DNA from: Pseudarthrobacter sp.
Lineage (GTDB): Bacteria; Actinomycetota; Actinomycetes; Actinomycetales; Micrococcaceae
Assembly: GCA_031178005.1 (NCBI GenBank)
Contig: JAPSJV010000004.1
Coordinates: forward strand, 1-64,000
DNA: 64,000 nucleotides
Direction: 5' to 3'
Under the pieces are notes generated by a model that saw nothing but the letters and a program-made list of their open reading frames with translations, had not been told where the DNA came from and did no database searches. Within the stretch, counting starts at the first letter, position 1. Each line of letters starts with the position of its first letter. The position numbers and the translations under genes were made by a program. Positions 28,097 through 36,798 of this stretch are shown here, one piece after another.

Positions 28097-31084
28097 TTAT
28101 GGTCGCGCCGGCCCGCCCTTCTTGACGACGTGGTCCCATCCGGCGAGTTCGCCGTCAGCGTCGGTCAGCGATACTTTTTGGGCACCGGCCTGATGGTCAG
28201 CCGCCAGTTCGAAGGAGATGCCGGCATCGGCGTCGGAGAGCAGCCAGCCAAGAGGGCTCGACTCGACGTAGACAAAGTACCAAGTGTCGGCGGCAGGGGC
28301 AGTAAGGATAACGTGCTCGCCACCGTTGACGGGTCCCTTGGGCGCATCCAAGTCGGCCTGGTTTGTCTCATTCAGCGCTCCCATGGCAGGTGCAGGAGGA
28401 GTGAAGCCAGGCTCTTGCGGTGCTGTATTCAGGTTGACCAGAAGGTAGCCTTCTGAGACGTCGCTTCCGGAAGTGGCACGGGCGTGGACAGTGGCCACTC
28501 CCTGGCCCTCGAGGGCTACTGGACCGGTGTACGGGATCCACTGGAGTTCCTCGGATCCTTCCGTCTGGACTGCGTAGTCGAGGCTCGCTCCGGCTGCGGC
28601 AGCACCGGAAGCGGTGAGCGTGAGGGCCGGCGGTGTTTCGTACTGCCCTTCCTCATTCGGAACGCCCTCAAGGGAACCGGAAACGTTCAGTCCGTTGACA
28701 GCCGTGTTTCGGATCTCGAGCTCGTAGAGCGAGAGGTAGACGCCCAAGGTGCTGGCCTGGACATTGACCCTCACGTGGCGGGCCGTCACCGGGTCAAAGG
28801 AGATGACGTCGGTGCGTGCTCCAGCGGCTTTGCCGGTCTGCGTTGAGACTACGGTCCAGTCAGTGCCGTTGTCTGACACGGAGACGGTGTAATCCTTCGC
28901 GGAGGCACCCTCCCACTTCAGCGTGACTTCACTGAACTTCTGGGCTGTGCCCAGATCAGTGCCGATCCAGCGCTCGCCGTTGTAGTTGGCGGACCACCGG
29001 GTGGAGGAGTTTCCGTCTACAGCCTGCGCAGCGGGGAAACCCGCCGCCTCGACGCCGGATGCCGTGGCGGCCGAACCGATTGCCAGGTTCTTCGGTGCCA
29101 TAACGCTGAGGCTCCATGCACCAACGCCTGTGGCATCAGCATCCGCCGGGGTCAGTCCTGCAACCTTCACGTAGCGGGCTTCCCGCGTGCCGAAGGTGAC
29201 TTGGTCAGGTCCTGGCCCTTCGACGTCGTGCTGGGCAACTCTGTTCCAGAAGACGCCGTCAGCCGAGGTCTCGACGCCGTAACCAACAGGTGCGTTTTGT
29301 GCCCATTCGCACTGGATCCCACCGATTTTTGTGGCTTTGCCGAGGTCGATGGTGATGTCCGTTGCGTCGGCAGTTCCGGACTCCCAGCGAGTAAGGGACT
29401 TTCCGTCAGTCAGGTGCGCTGGCCCATACCCTTCGGCCGAGGCCGTAGCGGTGGCTGCTGCGCCAGCCGAAACTTCCCCCGGAACCGTTGAGGTGCCCTT
29501 GGCATCGATCAGATCCAGGCCTGGACCCATGCCAACGGTGTCCAGCGTGGCACTGAATTGTGCGAAGGTGCGGTCGGGGTCGACGGCGGCCCAGGACTTC
29601 TGGGCGATCGTCGGAAAGCTGCGTTCGATCAGGCCGTGGACATCCATCTCGGTGTAGTCCATGTTCACCAGGTCATTCCATACCGCGAACTGCGCACCGA
29701 GTACCGATGACGGGCTAACGGTCTGCCCGCCGCCTTCGTTGGGCGTCCAGGTCTGGTAAAGCGACTGGTTGTTCAGCCCGTTGCCGTGGTAGTAATTCGC
29801 GAAGGGGACAACGTAGAGCGTTGCGTCATTGGTGTTGATGAATTTGACGCCGTCAGCTTCGGCCGTCTTCAATCCGTACCACCCGTTGTTCCATGAGTTG
29901 ATGATGACGTCCTTGTCGTAACCGGCAATTCCGCCGCTCATCACCGTTTGGCTGCCCCAGGCCACGGGTTGCTTCCCGAGGCTGCGAACGTGCGCGCCCA
30001 TCGTGTTATAGAAGTCCCGGTAGACGTTGCCAAGCGAGCGGGTATATTCGTCAGCCCCGAAGTGCACTTCCTCGCCACGGAACCAGGGCGTGAACTCGTT
30101 GAAGATGTCCTTCACAGTCGTGATGGTCTCGGGCTTGCTGAGGTCCAGCATGTCCGAGTTGCCGCCGTTGAGGCCGATTGAGGGCTTCCAGTTCACGATG
30201 GCCGCTGAATGGGCGGGTACGTCGATCTCCGGAACAAGCTGCACTCCACGGGTCGCCGCTGTGCCTTCAAAGCTGTCCCAGTCGGCCTTGTCATAGGCTC
30301 CGTCAGCTGACGCAAGTCCGGCAAACGCAGGGTTGTCAGTCTTCAGGCGGAAGCCGGTGTAGGCCTGGGTGAAGTCCTCGTGCTCCGGGAAGATCTCATT
30401 GTCATTCAGGTGGATCTGGAAGCGGTTGAGCTTGTAGTAGCTCATCATCTTGATGTAATCCTGAATGAATTCAGGTGTGAAGAAGCGACGACCGACGTCG
30501 AGCAAGAAACCGCGTTCCTGATAGTCCGGCCAGTCGATGGCAGATCCTGCCGGGACCACGTTGCGGCCCTCAGACTGCACCAGGATCTGCAGGAGGCTGC
30601 GCGTGCCATAGTAGACGCCAGTCTCGGTAGGAGCGCTGATCGTTACCTGGGTGTCCGTCTGCAGGCGGTAGCCCTCTTCCGCATAACGCTGACCACCGGC
30701 GGCATGCTGGTCTTCAAGTACAAGATCAAGCGTGATGTCACCCGGCGCCGAAGCCCCGGAAACAACATCAAGGTCAAGCCCCGTCATCTCCGCCAAATCG
30801 TCAGAGAATTCCCCACCGATCTGCTCAAGACCGGCCTCGACGACTATGCGGCTGGAGTTCGAGAGTTCGAGGCTTCCAGTTCCTCCGGTCCAGGTGTGGA
30901 GGGACGGGATCACTGCGGGCTTGGTATTAACCGCGTTCTGGGTACCTTCTTCGGCGTTGGCCGGAGTCGCCAGCCCGAACCCGCTGATCATGACTGCGGC
31001 GGCTGTAAGTGTGGTGGCCCAGCGTGTGGGAACGCTTGGAGGGCGCGTTGAGGACTGGGAGGTGATGGGGATTGGGTGGGGCAT
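28097..31084 (-). CDS. secreted GH20 beta-N-acetylhexosaminidase with two F5/8C (CBM32-like) domains
   Basis: 995 residues from ATG 31084, with GGAG upstream; an open extension to 31198 was rejected. A signal peptide spans ~1-44 (TLTAAAVMISGFGLATPANA). A GH20b domain follows, then the catalytic GH20 barrel (~185-520) with YKLNRFQIHLNDNEIFP and the Asp-Glu pair in VHFGADEYTRS. Two discoidin/F5-8C domains (~540-660 and ~670-800: AVDGNSSTRWSANYNGERWI) probably bind glycans. The end is a chitobiase-C/Ig-like tail with no membrane anchor or LPXTG. It should release terminal GlcNAc or GalNAc from chitin fragments or glycoproteins. It is divergent from a ROK regulator, the likely repressor. Confidence 0.93.
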   Translation of the reverse strand: MPHPIPITSQSSTRPPSVPTRWATTLTAAAVMISGFGLATPANAEEGTQNAVNTKPAVIPSLHTWTGGTGSLELSNSSRIVVEAGLEQIGGEFSDDLAEMTGLDLDVVSGASAPGDITLDLVLEDQHAAGGQRYAEEGYRLQTDTQVTISAPTETGVYYGTRSLLQILVQSEGRNVVPAGSAIDWPDYQERGFLLDVGRRFFTPEFIQDYIKMMSYYKLNRFQIHLNDNEIFPEHEDFTQAYTGFRLKTDNPAFAGLASADGAYDKADWDSFEGTAATRGVQLVPEIDVPAHSAAIVNWKPSIGLNGGNSDMLDLSKPETITTVKDIFNEFTPWFRGEEVHFGADEYTRSLGNVYRDFYNTMGAHVRSLGKQPVAWGSQTVMSGGIAGYDKDVIINSWNNGWYGLKTAEADGVKFINTNDATLYVVPFANYYHGNGLNNQSLYQTWTPNEGGGQTVSPSSVLGAQFAVWNDLVNMDYTEMDVHGLIERSFPTIAQKSWAAVDPDRTFAQFSATLDTVGMGPGLDLIDAKGTSTVPGEVSAGAAATATASAEGYGPAHLTDGKSLTRWESGTADATDITIDLGKATKIGGIQCEWAQNAPVGYGVETSADGVFWNRVAQHDVEGPGPDQVTFGTREARYVKVAGLTPADADATGVGAWSLSVMAPKNLAIGSAATASGVEAAGFPAAQAVDGNSSTRWSANYNGERWIGTDLGTAQKFSEVTLKWEGASAKDYTVSVSDNGTDWTVVSTQTGKAAGARTDVISFDPVTARHVRVNVQASTLGVYLSLYELEIRNTAVNGLNVSGSLEGVPNEEGQYETPPALTLTASGAAAAGASLDYAVQTEGSEELQWIPYTGPVALEGQGVATVHARATSGSDVSEGYLLVNLNTAPQEPGFTPPAPAMGALNETNQADLDAPKGPVNGGEHVILTAPAADTWYFVYVESSPLGWLLSDADAGISFELAADHQAGAQKVSLTDADGELAGWDHVVKKGGPARP

Positions 31085-31443
31085 GAAAACTCCATTGATT
31101 TCGTGCGGAAAGTGAATGGGCGACAAGTGACGCACCGGCGGTGCAAATGCGTGGCAAACGAGAACGGACGATCGGATGATCTTTGTCCTGTGACTCAACT
31201 AACTCGCTCATGTTCCCAACTCTCGCTATCGCACGTCAAGGGTTTTCTGATTACAAGTGATTGAGGTAAGGCTATTATGAGCAATATTTAGCATTTTTAG
31301 CAGCGGGGAACCGCCTCGCCAGGAAACAAGCAGGCAAGTTTGAATCGACACACGTGCCCGTGGAAGTTTCCTTACCGGCCATTGCGCAAGCCCGGATCGC
31401 AGTAGGTCCGACGCCTTCGAGCGCAAATGCTAGCCTTTCGGCT
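31085..31443. promoter_or_regulatory. 359-bp divergent control region, hexosaminidase / ROK
   Basis: No credible gene lies here. The segment 31235-31300 is AT-rich compared with its surroundings and contains TATTATGAGCAATA (31274-31287), a short inverted repeat of the kind bound by ROK repressors, plus two nearby TTAGCA/TTTAGCA repeats. On the plus strand TAGCCT (31431-31436) ends 7 nt before the ROK start codon, suggesting a leaderless transcript. Confidence 0.45.
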
Positions 31444-32625
31444 ATGTCCCTTGACGCCACTGAAGGCCTACGGCGGGAGAAGGCCGACCTGCTGGAGCGC
31501 ACCTACGCCGTGCAACGCGAGATCAGGAAGGCGCATCGCGTCATGGCCTTCCAACAGATTCTCGACCAGGATGGAAGCGCCACCAGGGCCAAAATCGCCC
31601 GCGACACGGGCCTCAACCCCTCGACCGTGTCGGTCATCCTGAAAGAGCTGATCGACGACGGACTGGTGGTTGACGGCGACCCCGCTGAAAGTACCGGGGG
31701 CAAACCTGCCACCACCCTCAAGATCGACCAGTCTCTGCATCGCATCCTTACGGTCATAGTGCGCCCCAAGCGTCTACGCGCGGCACTATTCACCCTGGAC
31801 GGGGAAGTTGAGTTCCTCGTTGAGGAGGACCACTCCCGGCTGATTTCCCCGGATGACGTGGTTGGCTTTGTATCCTCGCTGGTGTCCGACGCAAAGCGAA
31901 CCGTTGGAGCCGTCGGGCTGCAGATTCCCGGTGCGCAGGACGGCGGAATCGTGCTGGAAAGCGTTCATTTGGACTGGCACAACATTCCGTTGGCAGTTCT
32001 CGTCCAGGAGGCCACCGGAGTGCCGGCGTACGTAGTAAACGACGCCGACGCTGAAGCCATGGTGGAGGGTGCCTACTACCCCGCGGCTGCGGCGAACCTC
32101 TACTTCGTTCACATGGGTGCTGGCTTGGGAGGGGCAATAGTCTCCCGCGGATTACTGCTGAGCGGATTATCAGGCAGGGCAGGCGAGATAGGGCACGTCC
32201 GGGTGAACCATGAAGCTACGGAGGCCACGTGCCTCTGTGGGGTGCCGGGATGCCTGGAGTCGGTGGTCTCGTTACAGGCCATGCTCGGTCCACGGTATTC
32301 CGAAGAGCTGACCGGGGAGGAGATTTCCGCATTGGCGGCCGAGCCTGACGCGGTTGCCCGACTCGAAACCGGCGCCGTGACATTGGCCCGGACGCTACGC
32401 CTCGTGTGTGCCGCTCTGGATATTCCGCAGGTGGTCCTGGGTGGAGACGCGCCTTACCTGGGTGACCGCTTCCTAGATCTTATTCAACGTGAGTTACGGA
32501 CGTATCCGGCGATGGCTGCAGAGACGCCAACAGTCGTCTACGCTCACCCTCAACGTGAATCGTTCGGCGTTGCACACTACGCCCTCAATAGGGCGTTCGG
32601 CGTCCAATGGTCGTTCAGACCGTAA
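31444..32625 (+). CDS. ROK-family transcriptional regulator (NagC-like)
   Basis: 393 residues from ATG 31444 (open upstream extension rejected: no ribosome site). N-terminal winged helix ~35-100 (ARDTGLNPSTVSVILKELID, DDGLVVDG), followed by a ROK sugar-binding domain: VVNDADAEAMVEGAY, FVHMGAGLGGAIV, and the zinc motif CLCGVPGCLES (~260-270). The kinase-type ATP motif of sugar kinases (DxGxT near the domain start) is degenerate, as expected for regulators. Divergent from the secreted hexosaminidase, so it probably senses GlcNAc or GlcNAc-6-P-like ligands and represses that gene. Confidence 0.9.
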   Translation: MSLDATEGLRREKADLLERTYAVQREIRKAHRVMAFQQILDQDGSATRAKIARDTGLNPSTVSVILKELIDDGLVVDGDPAESTGGKPATTLKIDQSLHRILTVIVRPKRLRAALFTLDGEVEFLVEEDHSRLISPDDVVGFVSSLVSDAKRTVGAVGLQIPGAQDGGIVLESVHLDWHNIPLAVLVQEATGVPAYVVNDADAEAMVEGAYYPAAAANLYFVHMGAGLGGAIVSRGLLLSGLSGRAGEIGHVRVNHEATEATCLCGVPGCLESVVSLQAMLGPRYSEELTGEEISALAAEPDAVARLETGAVTLARTLRLVCAALDIPQVVLGGDAPYLGDRFLDLIQRELRTYPAMAAETPTVVYAHPQRESFGVAHYALNRAFGVQWSFRP

Positions 32626-32675
32626 CGTGGTGCCGTGCGGCAAACTGGCATAAAGCACCGATTCAGAGGAGAACC

Positions 32676-33020
32676 ATGAGCGAGATCACCGTCAACCACA
32701 ATGAAGAGCGCCACCGGTTCGAACTGCTCGACGGCGGCAAGGTCATCGGGAAGGCCGTCTACCGGGAGTACCCGGAGAGCAGCTCTCCACAGCGGATTTT
32801 TTACCACACCGAGGTCAGCGAGGAGTATGGCGGGCAGGGCCTGGGCATCACCCTCGCCACCGCAGCCCTGGAAGCAACGGTGGCTGATGGCGTCGGAATT
32901 GTTCCGGTGTGCCCGTTTATCAAGAAGTTCGTACGCCGGCACCATGAGTACGACGCATCGGTGGTTCCGGTAAGCCCGCAGCACCTGCAGTTCCTGGACT
33001 CGGCCCTGCGTAGGGCCTGA
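32676..33020 (+). CDS. small GNAT-like N-acetyltransferase (YidJ/GCN5-related, PF14542 type)
   Basis: 114 residues from ATG 32676, with AGAGGAG at good spacing. The protein matches the short acetyltransferase family that keeps only the acetyl-CoA-binding core: NEERHRFELLDGGKVIGKAV, then the acetyl-CoA loop EVSEEYGGQGLGITLATAAL and VVPVCPFIKKFVRRHHEY. The Cys in VPVCPF is conserved in this family. Substrate unknown. A palindromic repeat begins 40 nt after the stop. Confidence 0.9.
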   Translation: MSEITVNHNEERHRFELLDGGKVIGKAVYREYPESSSPQRIFYHTEVSEEYGGQGLGITLATAALEATVADGVGIVPVCPFIKKFVRRHHEYDASVVPVSPQHLQFLDSALRRA

Positions 33021-33060
33021 CGAGGGAGCCCGGCCCCTTCTGACCCGCCCGCCACGTGCA

Positions 33061-33119
33061 TCGAGGGGCGAGACAATGCCGCTTGGCACCAAGCTAAGCG
33101 GCATTATCTCGCCCCTCGA
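33061..33119. repeat. palindromic repeat family, copy 1
   Basis: A 24-bp arm (33061-33084, containing AGACAATGCCGCTT) pairs with 33096-33119 (AAGCGGCATTATCTCGCCCC plus TCGA) with one mismatch around an 11-nt loop. Copies 2 (35572-35604) and 3 (57714-57770) share the AATGCCGCTTAG / CTAAGCGGCATTA core and a following CTCGCC-x-CTCG box. This copy is between convergent genes. Confidence 0.85.
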
Positions 33120-33162
33120 CGGGGGTGACGGTGGGAACGGGCGAGGTCGGGGTGGGTGCCGG

Positions 33163-33879
33163 TTACGGCTCCAGTAGTTCCAGCACCCGGGCGCACGCGC
33201 TGGGGATGGGCTCGATGATCCGGGCCGACGAGACCTGGGCCAGCCTCCGGGCAGTCTCACTGAGCGGTCCGCCAGCAATGATCACCGCGAGAGCGCCGTC
33301 GTCAACGGATTCCTGCACGGCACTGGCCAGCTCCTGGAACTGCCGCTCCGGATCTGCGGCCAGGACAAGCGGTTCCGACGGCGTCAACCGGACTCCGGTG
33401 AACACGTCCGACTTGCCATGGCTGGCCACCAGTTTGCCCAGCGCCTCGGCCAGCAGCGGCGTGCTGGTGGCCATCCCGAAGCGTCGGCCGTCGTCCGCGG
33501 CAGCAAGGACGGACGCCTGGCCGATCCCCACAACTGGCACCTCAAGCGCCTTCTCCAGTTCGGCCCTCCCGGGGTCGCCGATCGCGGCCACGATCACTGC
33601 TGCAATCTCGCCGCCATCTGGTCCCGATAGGTAATGCTGCGCGGCCAGTTGCACATGGACTGCCGATTCTGCCAACGCTTCAGGGTCGACGATCATGGCA
33701 GGCCCCGCAGCGGCGGTGAGGCCGACGACGTCGAAGCCCCGGGGCTCGAGCACCTCACGTGCCAGCCCGGTCATCAACGCCGTGGTCGCCTTGTTGGTGT
33801 TCGGATTGATGAGCAGCACCGCCTGGCGGCGGGAAGCAGAACCCTGCCTCCCGCCGTCGGACGTTTCCTTAGTGTCCAT
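33163..33879 (-). CDS. Asp/Glu (hydantoin) racemase-fold protein lacking both catalytic cysteines
   Basis: 238 residues from ATG 33879, overlapping the transporter stop by 11 nt, so the two are translationally coupled. The fold signature is clear: VLLINPNTNKATTALM at the N-terminus, AAVIVAAIGDPGRAELEKAL and VVGIGQASVLAAADDGRRFG in the middle, DDGALAVIIAGGPLS later. In hydantoin and Asp/Glu racemases the blocks read A-C-F-x-DPG and LGCAGM; here Ala and Gly replace the two catalytic Cys. The only Cys is near the C-terminus. The protein therefore should not racemise by the known two-base mechanism and may be a binding protein, lyase or decarboxylase-like enzyme. Its partner is an MFS acid/solute transporter. 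Confidence 0.8.
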   Translation of the reverse strand: MDTKETSDGGRQGSASRRQAVLLINPNTNKATTALMTGLAREVLEPRGFDVVGLTAAAGPAMIVDPEALAESAVHVQLAAQHYLSGPDGGEIAAVIVAAIGDPGRAELEKALEVPVVGIGQASVLAAADDGRRFGMATSTPLLAEALGKLVASHGKSDVFTGVRLTPSEPLVLAADPERQFQELASAVQESVDDGALAVIIAGGPLSETARRLAQVSSARIIEPIPSACARVLELLEP

Positions 33880-35314
33880 AAACCGCACCTTCGTCCTCGA
33901 CTTCGTTTTCCGTGGGATCTTCCTCCATCGGCTTGCCGAAGGTTTCGGGCGGGAACTGCACCACGATGCCCAGGATGATGAACAACCCGGCGAGGGTGGC
34001 AAACATACCCAGCAGGCCTGAGGCGTCGAAGATGACACCGGAGATCAGCGGGAAGAGGCCGCCCGACAGTGACCCGGCTGCCAGGATGATCGACGTGCCG
34101 AAACCGCGGGTCCGGGTGGGGTAGAGCTCCGGGGCGAACAGCCAGATGGTGGTGTTCAGGATGATGACGGAGAAGTTGAACAGGACGCCAAAAGCAATCA
34201 CCAGGACGATGCTGCTGGCAAGGAATGCCATGGAGAGCCCGGCGATGCAGCCCAGGACCGCCGCCGCCGTCAGGACCTTCTTGCGCGGCATACGGCTGGC
34301 CAGGAAAGCGGCCGTGCAGGCGCCGAGCAGTGAACCGGACTGCATGATCAAGGTGAACCAGAGGCTGGTGTTGATCGCGTAGCCCTGGGATACCAAAATG
34401 GTGGGCATCAGCGTCAGCATCGAAATCTGGGCTGCATAGGACATGCAGACGGCGATGCAGAGGAGGACGGTGCGCTTGAGCAGGCGGCCCTGCAGTGCAT
34501 CCTTCCAGTGGCCCTTGGACTGGGTCACGGCGGGTCCGGGGACGGCGGTGATGTAGACCTCGGGGTCGTTGATCGGACCGGCGAGCTTGCCACGGGCCAG
34601 CCGGGTGATCACCATGTTGGCCTCGTCCAGGCGGCCCTTGGAGGCCAGGAAGCGTGGTGTTTCAGGGACGTAGCGTCGGAAGAACATCACCAGGATGGCC
34701 GGGATGAACAGCAGGCCAAAGACCCAGCGCCACTTGTCCGGGCCGTCGAAGAGCGTGAATACCAGGATGCCGAAGGCAGGAGCCAGCATGTTGCCCAGGC
34801 CGGCGGCGGTGACATTGATGAGGCCGACGGCGGTACCGCGGTGCTTTGCGGAGAAGAATTCGGCCATCATGATGACGGCTACCGCGATTTCACCACCCAG
34901 GCCGAAGCCGACGATGAACCGGCCTGCGGCAAGGATCGGATAGTTGGGCGCAACGGCACAAAGCAACGAGCCGCCGGCGAAAATTATGAGGTTGATGACC
35001 AGCATTTGCCGGCGGCCGTACTTGTCCACGATGAGGCCGGTGGCCACGCGGCCCAGGGCCGTGGCCGTGAACGTCATGGTGTTGAGGAAGCCGATCTCGC
35101 CGGCGCCAAGGCCCCAGGCCTCACGCAATACAGGGCCGGTGATGCCAACGGCGTTCTGCTCCAGGGCGTCGAAGAAGACACCCAGAAGGATCATAAAGAC
35201 AATTTGGCGGTGTGCCCCCGTTACACCGATGCGCTGGTATGCGCCTTCAATTTGTTTTGCCAGGGTGCCGGTGCGCGCTGCGCTGTCCGGTTCCGGCGAC
35301 GTCCTGTGTTCCAC
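33869..35314 (-). CDS. MFS transporter, aromatic-acid/sugar porter type
   Basis: 481 residues from GTG 35314: AAGGAG lies 6 nt upstream, a better site than that of the earlier ATG 35341. Twelve predicted helices. Loop motifs: LIVDKYGRRQMLVIN (D-x-x-GRR-x), GRFIVGFGLGGEIAVAV, ETPRFLASKGRLDEANMVI and LFAPELYPTRTRGFG. These are typical of the SP/AAHS groups of proton-coupled porters for organic and aromatic acids. The next gene overlaps its stop. TTTCCATAATGTGAAA (35393-35408) is an imperfect palindrome upstream that could be an IclR-type operator; the GntR-type site of the neighbouring cluster is not found in this promoter. Confidence 0.88.
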   Translation of the reverse strand: MEHRTSPEPDSAARTGTLAKQIEGAYQRIGVTGAHRQIVFMILLGVFFDALEQNAVGITGPVLREAWGLGAGEIGFLNTMTFTATALGRVATGLIVDKYGRRQMLVINLIIFAGGSLLCAVAPNYPILAAGRFIVGFGLGGEIAVAVIMMAEFFSAKHRGTAVGLINVTAAGLGNMLAPAFGILVFTLFDGPDKWRWVFGLLFIPAILVMFFRRYVPETPRFLASKGRLDEANMVITRLARGKLAGPINDPEVYITAVPGPAVTQSKGHWKDALQGRLLKRTVLLCIAVCMSYAAQISMLTLMPTILVSQGYAINTSLWFTLIMQSGSLLGACTAAFLASRMPRKKVLTAAAVLGCIAGLSMAFLASSIVLVIAFGVLFNFSVIILNTTIWLFAPELYPTRTRGFGTSIILAAGSLSGGLFPLISGVIFDASGLLGMFATLAGLFIILGIVVQFPPETFGKPMEEDPTENEVEDEGAVYGH

Positions 35315-35571
35315 AGTTTGCTCCTTGGAAGAGTTCCTCATCGTTGAGGTTTAAGGCTGCGATGTTCTGATGTTGGATGCGTGTCCGAAGTGTTTCCATA
35401 ATGTGAAATCGCTTATCCACAATAAGGAAGTTGTGAGCTAGGTTACATCTGGCCGATGGGGGTGTCAATGGTTTCGTATACCAGCCGATCATGACCAAGA
35501 TGTGGGCTTTAGTGCCGCATGGATCCGAGGCTGGGCCGGCCGTGGCCCATCATTCTCATCGGGTGGTGACG

Positions 35572-35604
35572 TAATGCCGCTTAGAAGCGTTCTAAGCGGC
35601 ATTA
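35572..35604. repeat. palindromic repeat family, copy 2
   Basis: TAATGCCGCTTAGAA (35572-35586) and TTCTAAGCGGCATTA (35590-35604) form a perfect 15-bp stem with a GCG loop; weaker pairing continues outward through CTCGCCACTCGAC on the right. Because this copy lies between two divergent promoters, it cannot be acting as the terminator of either gene. Confidence 0.85.
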
Positions 35605-35775
35605 GCTCGCCACTCGACGGGTAGGTGGGGCGGGGTGAAGGGGCGAAGCCAATGCAATGGCAGGCGAGGGGTGGGCGCGGCTGGGGGCGGGGCGTAGCGC
35701 CCCCAGCCGGGGCGGACTGGCACGCGCCGGATGTAACCCTCTTGAATCGCCCTCGTAAACAACAATTTACATTCT

Positions 35776-35789
35776 GATTGTTGACAATC
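35776..35789 (+). promoter_or_regulatory. GntR-type operator fused to the ehuB -35 box
   Basis: GATTGTTGACAATC is symmetric (GATTGT-N2-ACAATC). TTGACA (35781-35786) inside it forms a -35 box, with TACTTT (35805-35810) as -10 after an 18-bp spacer. Binding here would block RNA polymerase. Confidence 0.65.
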
Positions 35790-35876
35790 ATACAGCTCTG
35801 CTCCTACTTTTGTTAGATACATCACAGGCGGTGGGGCATCCCAAGAGCCCACACATCCCCGGCACATGGAGTAGAC

Positions 35877-36770
35877 ATGACGAGCAACATTTCACGGCGG
35901 AGCGTCCTGCGGGGCGCCGGAGTGGCAGTACTGGGAGCGTCTGTAGCGGGCTGGGTGACCAGCTGCTCCAGCGTCCCGGTGGGCGGCGCGGCAACCGGGG
36001 CAACCAGCAACCTGCTGGATACAGCCAAGACCCAGGGCTTCATCCGGGTAGGCATTGCCAACGAGCCGCCCTACACCCAGGTCAGCCCGGACGGCAATGT
36101 CACTGGATGCGAGCCGGACGTGCTCCGCGCGGTCTGCAAGCGCCTGGGCATCGACGAGGTGCAGGGCATCATCACTCCGTACGAGTCGATGATCCCGGGC
36201 CTGAATGCCAACCGCTGGGACGTGATCGCGGCCGGCCTCTTTATGAAGGAATCGCGCTGTGGTCAAGTGCTCTATTCGGAGCCCGTGATTGTTTCCACGG
36301 AGTCCTTTGCCACACCCAAGGGCAATCCAAAAGGCATTCTGACGGTGGCGGACATCATCGCCGATCCGTCCCTTCGGGTAGCGGTGCTTCCGGGAGGTTT
36401 CGAAGAAGGCGTGCTGAAGACAGCGAACGTCCCAGCAGGCCAGCAGGTTAAGGTCAACGATGGCCGCAGTGGACTGGAAGCGCTGACGGCCAACCGGGCA
36501 GACGCGTTTATGCTCCCGACGCTGTCTTTGAAGTCGCTGGCTGAGAATGACACCAGCTTCGACATCACCGAACCCGTCGAAGATGCCCCGCGCACCGGTT
36601 CGGGAGCTGCCTTCCGGCAGGCGGACACCGCCTTCCACGAGGCCTACAACAAGGAACTGGCCGCCTTCAAGGCCACTCCGGAGTTCGCAGAAATCCTTGA
36701 TAAGTGGGGATTCGATCCGACTGTGGTTGAGGGCGTCACCTCCGCGGAGCTATGCAAAACCGCGGGCTGA
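35877..36770 (+). CDS. ehuB: EhuB-like solute-binding protein (ectoine/hydroxyectoine type), Tat lipoprotein
   Basis: 297 residues; GGAG precedes ATG 35877. The N-terminus combines a twin-arginine motif (SRRSVLRGAGVAVL) with a lipobox ending TSC near residue 25, so it should be Tat-exported and lipid-anchored. The mature part follows the pattern I recall for EhuB along its length: VGIANEPPYTQVSPDGNVTG, RLGIDEVQGIITPYESMIPG, AAGLFMKESRCGQVLYSEP, PKGNPKGILTVADI and GSGAAFRQADTAFHEAYNKE. EhuB of Sinorhizobium meliloti is the binding protein of an ectoine importer. The following genes encode two permeases and an ATPase in the order BCDA. Ligand identity is inferred from resemblance; a related cyclic amino acid derivative is possible. 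Confidence 0.8.
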   Translation: MTSNISRRSVLRGAGVAVLGASVAGWVTSCSSVPVGGAATGATSNLLDTAKTQGFIRVGIANEPPYTQVSPDGNVTGCEPDVLRAVCKRLGIDEVQGIITPYESMIPGLNANRWDVIAAGLFMKESRCGQVLYSEPVIVSTESFATPKGNPKGILTVADIIADPSLRVAVLPGGFEEGVLKTANVPAGQQVKVNDGRSGLEALTANRADAFMLPTLSLKSLAENDTSFDITEPVEDAPRTGSGAAFRQADTAFHEAYNKELAAFKATPEFAEILDKWGFDPTVVEGVTSAELCKTAG

Positions 36771-36798
36771 TGATGGGCCAGGCGCAAGGGAGAAGCCC

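Larger units (their letters stand above)
35315..35876. promoter_or_regulatory. 562-bp divergent region, MFS transporter / ehuB
   Basis: No convincing gene. Contents: a possible IclR-like palindrome TTTCCATAATGTGAAA (35393-35408) near the leftward gene, palindromic repeat copy 2 (35572-35604), a GC-rich hairpin GGCTGGGGGC / GCCCCCAGCC (35679-35688 with 35699-35708), and the ehuB promoter/operator (35776-35810). Confidence 0.6.
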
